Of a DNA stretch of 64,000 bases, positions 58,977-64,000 are shown piece by piece. The notes under the pieces are model-generated. The model did not search any database, was not told where the DNA came from, and saw only the letters and a list, made by a program, of their open reading frames with translations. Source of the DNA: Anaerolineaceae bacterium (lineage in GTDB: Bacteria > Chloroflexota > Anaerolineae > Aggregatilineales > Phototrophicaceae). Numbering within the stretch: the first letter of the stretch is position 1; every line of letters starts with the position of its first letter. The stretch covers positions 2,433,782 through 2,497,781 of the forward strand of contig JACKCF010000001.1 in NCBI GenBank assembly GCA_020634165.1, written 5' to 3'. A program made the position numbers and the translations under genes.

Positions 58977-59228
58977 TTAACCAGTGGTGATGCCCAATGC
59001 CGCCAGACCGCCGCCACCGACGAACACCAGCAGCAGCAAGCCGATAGTGACCTGGGTCGCCATACGTGGATTGTCGCGCTTCCAATCGGAAATCAGCGGC
59101 CAGGACGAGCCGAGGTACATGATGGCCAGACCAATCATGCCGATCACGGCCATGCTGCCGCTGATCGCCAACAACAGATCTTCAAGCTGGGTGAAAAATG
59201 ACTCAACGGAACCAGGAATGTCGTTCAT
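58977..59228 (-). CDS. VirB2/TrbC-like small two-pass membrane protein
   Basis: 83 residues with two hydrophobic helices (LAISGSMAVIGMIGLAIMYL and ATQVTIGLLLLVFVGGGGLA) joined by a basic loop (SDWKRDNPRM), the layout of VirB2/TrbC pilins. There is no cleavable signal of the usual length. Its place just before the PrgI/VirB3-like and VirB4-like genes supports the assignment. It may form the channel or pilus fibre. Confidence 0.6.
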   Translation of the reverse strand: MNDIPGSVESFFTQLEDLLLAISGSMAVIGMIGLAIMYLGSSWPLISDWKRDNPRMATQVTIGLLLLVFVGGGGLAALGITTG

Positions 59229-59260
59229 AGGAAATCCTTTCTAGCGAAACGAAACCAAAG

Positions 59261-60919
59261 TCAGGGAATGTGAAGCATGTATTCGCGCTCCAACAGAAAA
59301 AGACGTGCGTCGGCTTGGCTCATAAATTGATCTGATTGATGACCTGAATAAGAAAAAACCACATTTAACGAAAAGACGGCACCGCCAGCCAGTTCAGGTG
59401 GTAGATTGTTGGTGGTTGGGAAAATCGGGATGCCCGCCATATCCAGACGAATTGTCTGTCCTGCAAGCGAGACAGGGTTGCTGTGTGGATTAAACAACCG
59501 AACCGTCACTTCAAGCTGTTCGCCAGCGACGACGATGTTCTCAACCTGCACCACGAGATCGGCAATGGTGAGTACAGGGTCTGGCTGTCGAATAGAAAGT
59601 TCAAATGACGTTTCGCGTTCCCCACTGGATACAGTCCCACTGGATACAGTCAAGACTGCCGATTCAAGACGCTCAGATATCTCGAATTGCAGGCGACTTG
59701 TAAGCGTGGTGTGCGCTGGGATCTCATCAGGCAACGTGTGCGTTTCAGGGCGAACGTCGTCTCCAGTTGGGATCTGCAGTAGCCAATTGAGGTTGGAAGT
59801 CAAAACAGGCTCAGTCTGTGTACTTAGCTCAACATCGACTGCCAGCACGATGGGTCCGGTTGAATAAGCTTGCTCGGAAGCGGGCTGCTCGGTTAAGGAG
59901 GCATTGAGAACGCGAACAAAAGTGCCGTCTCCGATTTCAGCAGTTAAGCCCATAGCGGCATTCGCAGCCAACTCACCTGCTTCGAGACGCTCGATCTCAT
60001 TGCCAGCTTCGTATCTGGCTGTGATCACCATGCGTTCATCGGTCAGTAAACCATCTGGGGCATATTCACCAATCAGGACCAGCACCAGACCGGGTGCGTT
60101 TTGCTGGAAAATGCTCGAGGTCTGGCGAATGACTTCTTGCGAATCTTCGTACAGGAAGGTCAGGACTGCACCGGTATTCATTTGCAATTCAAAGCGTGTA
60201 CCTATCTGCAAGGACTCCATAAACGTCGTATTCTCTTCGCTGAAGGGGATACCCAGCACAGGCCGCACAATCAGACCCGAAACCCACGAAGCGACATCTG
60301 GGTTCGGATCGAAGCGCCAGTCGGCTGTCTCGACGCTGCGTTCCTGCACGACAAAGACCCGTGAGCGTGTTGCATCTGGGGGATAAATCTGCAAGAGCAC
60401 CGGATAGTAATCTCGGCTGAGTGGCTCACCATCGCGGATGACGCGATCAGCTTCTTCAAGCGCCAGCGGCGTCGGCGTTGGGCTAATCTGCGGTGTAACG
60501 GTTGCCGTCATGGGCGGTGTGGCATCGATTGCCACAGCGCTCGCATCGTCACCACTGGAGAAGGTCGTCACCAGAAACAAAACCACGAGGCCCGCCAATG
60601 GCAACAGCAAGAATCCCAGTAATCGCGGCACACCGGTGTGGACGGGCTGAATGAGTGATTCCTCGAGCGGTAACTCGTGCTGTTCACGCGCTGCCTGTCG
60701 AATATGATCGGGCACAATCGCCCAGCCCGTGCCCACCGGAACCAGCGACTGCTGTTTGTAGGCATCAATGAGCTGGCGCAGCACGCTCAGTTCGGCGGCA
60801 TCGTCGAGCGTGGCATTGGCCTTCTGTAACTCGCGCTGATACACGCGCCGATAGTAGGCCTGGCGCTCGGCAGGTACTGCATCCCACTGTCGATCCAGAC
60901 GATTCTGAGTCTGTGTCAT
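59261..60919 (-). CDS. Bitopic membrane protein of the conjugation operon, unrecognised
   Basis: 552 residues. A cytoplasmic head (1-105) precedes one membrane helix (about 104-120, LLGFLLLPLAGLVVLFLVT), a short Thr/Pro linker (about 135-152), then 400 residues of beta-rich outer domains. The first outer domain (about 165-310) contains SRVFVVQERSVETADWRFDP and GTRFELQMNTGAVLTFLYED. The final part resembles Ig/CARDB-like folds (VVAGEQLEVTVRLFNPHSNP). The position between VirB6-like and VirB2-like genes suggests a VirB8-like or surface role, but no family was recognised. Its start overlaps the VirB6-like stop by 4 bases. Confidence 0.65.
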   Translation of the reverse strand: MTQTQNRLDRQWDAVPAERQAYYRRVYQRELQKANATLDDAAELSVLRQLIDAYKQQSLVPVGTGWAIVPDHIRQAAREQHELPLEESLIQPVHTGVPRLLGFLLLPLAGLVVLFLVTTFSSGDDASAVAIDATPPMTATVTPQISPTPTPLALEEADRVIRDGEPLSRDYYPVLLQIYPPDATRSRVFVVQERSVETADWRFDPNPDVASWVSGLIVRPVLGIPFSEENTTFMESLQIGTRFELQMNTGAVLTFLYEDSQEVIRQTSSIFQQNAPGLVLVLIGEYAPDGLLTDERMVITARYEAGNEIERLEAGELAANAAMGLTAEIGDGTFVRVLNASLTEQPASEQAYSTGPIVLAVDVELSTQTEPVLTSNLNWLLQIPTGDDVRPETHTLPDEIPAHTTLTSRLQFEISERLESAVLTVSSGTVSSGERETSFELSIRQPDPVLTIADLVVQVENIVVAGEQLEVTVRLFNPHSNPVSLAGQTIRLDMAGIPIFPTTNNLPPELAGGAVFSLNVVFSYSGHQSDQFMSQADARLFLLEREYMLHIP

Positions 60920-63240
60920 GACGATCCCTCATCATGACTGTCGGCCTGCGATTCGGCGAAATGGCTCGGAGCGAAGCTACTTGTGGCGATTTCTATAGCT
61001 GCGGGCTGTGGCTGAATGGGTTGAGCTGAGGGAGCATGATGTATCGCCAGCGCCTGTGGCAATGCTCTGGCAGCTGCTTCCAGTGCCCGAACGGCCCGAT
61101 TCATATCGGTCGATGAACGCGATTCGTTGCCCGGATTCTGCTTAAGGGCTGCTTTCAGGCTTGCGGACAATCCCGCTTCGGTACGGGATTCGGTCATCAC
61201 CTGCTGGACCTGCTGAGGTGTGGCATTCAGGCCAACGGCCTGTTTGACGAAATGACCAACAGCCGCAGTATGTTGCCCAAAGGGATAGGTATTGGGCGCG
61301 GTTGGAATCCCTGCCTGTTGAGCAACGGCAGAAGTAGCTTGCTGGTGCGTAACAGGTGATGGTTGACCAGTCGAGTTGTTTTGTGTAATGCCAGAAACAG
61401 CCGCCGACAGTGCTGTAGCCAGTTCGGAGGCCTGGAGCACATACTGTCCCGATGCCCGCTGCTCGGCCTGATGGAAACCCTGGGACAGCGTTCGCAGTGT
61501 CTCCGTGCTTATGGGCACGCTGGTTGTTCCTGCGACCTGTGTCTTGAGCGCACTGACAAACGCATCTGAGGTTGGGTGAAGTTGTGGCTGCTCGCTGCGT
61601 AGATTGCGAATCGCCGTTGCCACTTCGCTCATATCATCTTCGGTGTGGGCATCCAGCAGACGGGCCATCTCAGGCGCCATCACCGGGCCAATGGCCGTGT
61701 TCAGACCACTCTGGGCAGTCTGCGAATCCGCTGCCTGATAATAGGTGCGAACGATTTCTTCAGGACGCGATTGGGTGGATCGATTCTGTTGGGTGGACGT
61801 CTCGCCTGTGTTGGATGATGCTTCTGACGCTCGCTTCGGCAGCACAGCGCCAGCCAATACTGGACCGAGCGCCGTTCTGGCGACAGCACCTTCTGCAAAT
61901 TCCGATGCGACCTGTCCAAAACGTGTGCCACGGAGGTTGGGCATGAGCGAGGTCATGTAAGCGGCTCGCAGCAGTGTTGGATTGCTGCCGAAGGCGATGC
62001 CTGCCGACTGCGCCAGCGAATTGCCTGAACCGAGTGCCAACGCCGTGCCGACCGCTCCCATCGTGCCGCCCGTTGCCATCCCCACAGCACCCGCTGCGGC
62101 AGCTCCGGGAGAAGTAATTGTTCCGCCAGTGACCTGACTCATGGCACTGAAGAGGCGGTTGATGCCGTTCCAGATGGCTTTTAAGGATGCGAGCAGCAAT
62201 ACAGCGACTAAGAGCAGTCCAACCAGCGCTGTACCAAACGTGACAACGGCATTGCCTGTGACTGCACCGACCAGTACGAAGCTGATGATCAGCGACAGAA
62301 ACAGCGACATGATGATCGATTGCACGAACAACTCAATCACCAGATTGAGCACGCTCCACACCAGCACTTCGGTGTGTTTGAAGAAAGCAAACAGGATGGC
62401 GATGAAAGCTGAGGCGAAAGCCAGCCCCATCGCGATGGCCAGCGCCAGGTGAATGATCTGTTCCAGCACACCAAACAGTGCCACCAGGATGCCCATCAGC
62501 AGCCGCGAAATGCCCTGTACCCCACGGCCAATCGCCGTTTCACGCTCAACTTGCCCCATGCCAGGGAATGCTGCGCTGCTCGTTGCTGGATCAAAATAGC
62601 CACCTTCATTGAGAAATGACCAGGGAAGGCGTTCAATCGGATGCGGTGCGCTGTCAGGGGCAATGACATCGTAGCCATCCGCACCGATGTAACTCATGGC
62701 GACATCCAGCCCATCCACATCTTGATCCGAGGGAAGGAAGGGTGCGAACTGATTGACTGGCTCGGGAATGGGTGCTTCGGTGCCGTTTCCAATATCCGAC
62801 AGCACGGAGAGGGCGCCGCCACCATCAGCCATGATCGCCAGACCCTGCTGGTAGAAGGTATCGGCGATGTCGCGCCGTGCATCCTCGATGCCGCCATAGA
62901 TCTGGGCGCCACCCTGAAACAGCAGCAGCGCCACTAGAAACCAGACTACCGCGCTCTTGAATTCGACCACGCGCACCCGAAGAAACATAGCGATCAGGTA
63001 GGAGAGCGCCAGAATCAGCAGTGCAATGGTGAAGGTGGGTACGAGGAAGATACCCGTTTGTGCGCCGAGCGCGGTCAGCAGCGGTGTGAAAGCTTGCGTG
63101 ACCAGCCAGTCGGTCAGTGACATGACCACGTACCCGGTCAGCAGGAGCGCCCGCTCAAAGCTCCAGATGACCGCTGCCATCTCGAACAGCACGCTGTAAA
63201 CAAGCTGCATCACTGGAACCACAATGGCACCATCCAGCAT
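60916..63240 (-). CDS. VirB6/TrbL-like polytopic protein with long soluble tail
   Basis: 774 residues. About seven hydrophobic segments lie in the first 400 residues (FTIALLILALSYLIAMFLRV, LLMGILVALFGVLEQIIHLA, ALVGLLLVAVLLLASLKAIW), followed by a Gly/Ala-rich turn region (GGTITSPGAAAAGAVGMATG). The C-terminal 350 residues are soluble, rich in Gln, Ser, Thr and Ala, like the tails of TrbL/VirB6 proteins. It probably forms the inner-membrane channel of the transfer apparatus. It ends in overlap with the next gene and begins 11 bases after the upstream stop. Confidence 0.75.
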   Translation of the reverse strand: MLDGAIVVPVMQLVYSVLFEMAAVIWSFERALLLTGYVVMSLTDWLVTQAFTPLLTALGAQTGIFLVPTFTIALLILALSYLIAMFLRVRVVEFKSAVVWFLVALLLFQGGAQIYGGIEDARRDIADTFYQQGLAIMADGGGALSVLSDIGNGTEAPIPEPVNQFAPFLPSDQDVDGLDVAMSYIGADGYDVIAPDSAPHPIERLPWSFLNEGGYFDPATSSAAFPGMGQVERETAIGRGVQGISRLLMGILVALFGVLEQIIHLALAIAMGLAFASAFIAILFAFFKHTEVLVWSVLNLVIELFVQSIIMSLFLSLIISFVLVGAVTGNAVVTFGTALVGLLLVAVLLLASLKAIWNGINRLFSAMSQVTGGTITSPGAAAAGAVGMATGGTMGAVGTALALGSGNSLAQSAGIAFGSNPTLLRAAYMTSLMPNLRGTRFGQVASEFAEGAVARTALGPVLAGAVLPKRASEASSNTGETSTQQNRSTQSRPEEIVRTYYQAADSQTAQSGLNTAIGPVMAPEMARLLDAHTEDDMSEVATAIRNLRSEQPQLHPTSDAFVSALKTQVAGTTSVPISTETLRTLSQGFHQAEQRASGQYVLQASELATALSAAVSGITQNNSTGQPSPVTHQQATSAVAQQAGIPTAPNTYPFGQHTAAVGHFVKQAVGLNATPQQVQQVMTESRTEAGLSASLKAALKQNPGNESRSSTDMNRAVRALEAAARALPQALAIHHAPSAQPIQPQPAAIEIATSSFAPSHFAESQADSHDEGSS

Positions 63241-63251
63241 GATCGTCCTCC

Positions 63252-64000
63252 CTAATCACCGCACCAGGTACACCAATTTGGAAAGTCCGGGCGCGGTGTC
63301 GGCGTACTGGTCGATATACTTGCCGCTGGTGTCGGAATGTTCGGGTTGGCGCCAGGATTGGTGTTGCAGGGCGGCTGAGCATCCGTCAGCCAGTAGGCGA
63401 TATTGCCGCCTACCAGATCGCCTGCTCGTTCACTCGCCAACGGGTCGAGAATCCAGCCGATCTGCGTGGGTGTGCCTATCAGAGTGAAGGCTGCCAGTTG
63501 TACGCGCAAGGATTCGCCATTGGTGAGCGTGACCGCATCCAGCATGTTGGCCGTCAAGTGGATGCCTGCCGCCTGCGCCGCCTCAGCCGATGCCCACCAC
63601 TGCCCGGATTGGACACCGGTATCCGTCAGAACTTCAGCGATGAAGACCTGTCCGCCGGGCAGCGCAGCATAGGTCTCCGAGCCAATATTCTCGATTTCAA
63701 CAACCCATGTCACGATCTGTTTGTTGTCAATGACACTCGTCTGTAAATCGTCAATTCTCAGGCGTAGCCGTACCGCTGAGTCGAAGCCTCCGATATAGAC
63801 ATCCGCACCCAGTGAAAAGCCACCTGTCACGATAAAGGGTGTCGGTGAAGGCCAGGGCGTGTAGGTCGGGCGTGGTGTGCTGGTGGGCCGCGGTACATAT
63901 TGTCCAGGTGTACCTGCAATGGGCGGGACATAGATCGGCGGGGCCACTGACGTCGGCGGCTGGGTGTGGGTCGGAAGCGGCACGCTGGTGGCACAGATAA
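63252..64000 (-). CDS. Exported Thr/Pro-rich protein of the conjugation operon (5' end outside window)
   Basis: The frame is open to the window edge. Sequence before the GTG at 63983 reads ICATSVPLPTHTQPP, which looks like the end of a signal peptide or lipobox, so the start lies beyond 64000. A Thr/Pro-rich stretch (TPRPTYTPWPSPTP) is followed by a beta domain (about 60-200, VRLRLRIDDLQTSVIDNKQI and VVEIENIGSETYAALPGGQV) and a second Thr/Pro tail. No family recognised. It is the first visible gene of the leftward operon. Confidence 0.6.
   Translation of the reverse strand, partial: ICATSVPLPTHTQPPTSVAPPIYVPPIAGTPGQYVPRPTSTPRPTYTPWPSPTPFIVTGGFSLGADVYIGGFDSAVRLRLRIDDLQTSVIDNKQIVTWVVEIENIGSETYAALPGGQVFIAEVLTDTGVQSGQWWASAEAAQAAGIHLTANMLDAVTLTNGESLRVQLAAFTLIGTPTQIGWILDPLASERAGDLVGGNIAYWLTDAQPPCNTNPGANPNIPTPAASISTSTPTPRPDFPNWCTWCGD

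Larger units (their letters stand above)
36157..64000. mobile_element. Putative integrative and conjugative element, left end at tRNA-Arg (right end outside window)
   Basis: The inference rests on three points. A large serine recombinase abuts and reads into the tRNA-Arg gene. PRTRC-cassette genes, typical of plasmids and conjugative elements, lie at 50.6-51.9 kb. A VirB-like secretion operon fills 55.2-64 kb. Cargo includes a sugar-uptake locus, an IS3 element and a NACHT cassette. No second copy of the tRNA 3' end was noticed to the right, so the far end should be beyond 64000. It may instead be two nested elements. Confidence 0.55.

Noticed and set aside
36217..64000. Right attachment site (repeat of the tRNA-Arg 3' end)
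   Set aside because: No second copy of the T-arm and acceptor sequence was noticed by eye; the right end is assumed to be outside the window.

Overview
The window looks like a piece of a Chloroflexota (Anaerolineae-like) chromosome carrying an integrated accessory element in its right half. The phylum is inferred from style, not from a marker search. Extracytoplasmic proteins carry long Thr/Pro-rich linkers (5187-6542, 10155-11600, 12924-14393, 30022-32187, 33368-35233). There is also an FhaA/FhaB-FtsW-PBP cell-wall cluster, a topoisomerase I with an extra N-terminal zinc module, and several SH3b surface proteins.

Backbone, 1-36.2 kb. Envelope polysaccharide genes come first (YfhO-like protein, O-antigen ligase-like protein), then the rpsF-ssb-rpsR operon and a membrane-anchored parvulin. 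Next are two FHA proteins, MTA phosphorylase, FtsW/RodA and a transpeptidase-like protein that has lost its catalytic motifs. A YbhN-type membrane protein, a C39-like peptidase with TPRs and MurJ follow. The translation and targeting block is ffh-rpsP-khpA-rimM, then dprA, a GDP-mannose pyrophosphorylase and topA. The block from 26.7 to 36 kb holds greA, a metallo-beta-lactamase-fold enzyme and a run of exported proteins (ligand-binding protein with SH3b and CARDB-like domains, M23 peptidase, SH3b/Thr-Pro stalk protein with a zinc ribbon, small lipoprotein). Strong hairpin terminators separate the units.

Junction. A tRNA-Arg(CCG) gene at 36146-36217 is overlapped on the opposite strand by the 3' end of a large serine recombinase. 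This is read as the left attachment site of an integrated element that runs to the end of the window. No second copy of the tRNA end was seen, so the right end is probably outside.

Accessory region, 36.2-64 kb. (a) Integrase and XRE regulator. (b) A sugar-uptake locus: a LacI repressor with two overlapping operators in front of its own gene, a complete Opp/Dpp-type ABC transporter, a GH172 enzyme and a GH32 enzyme, read as a fructan or difructose-dianhydride locus. (c) An IS3-family element with a programmed frameshift, whose outer 25 bp recur in inverted orientation on the far side of the GH32 gene. (d) An IS-truncated PRTRC protein B (E2-like) and an intact PRTRC ThiF (E1-like) gene. (e) An AT-rich two-gene cassette: a NACHT NTPase and a small partner sharing a 19-residue N-terminal motif, proposed here as an amyloid- or prion-like homotypic signalling pair for antiphage defence. 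(f) A PAPS-reductase-family fragment and a DUF4258-like protein with a C-terminal membrane anchor. (g) A leftward type IV secretion/conjugation operon (lipoprotein-like protein, VirB6-like, unknown bitopic protein, VirB2-like, PrgI/VirB3-like, VirB4-like, two unknowns). Together these suggest an integrative and conjugative element carrying metabolic and defence cargo. Relaxase and coupling protein are not in view.
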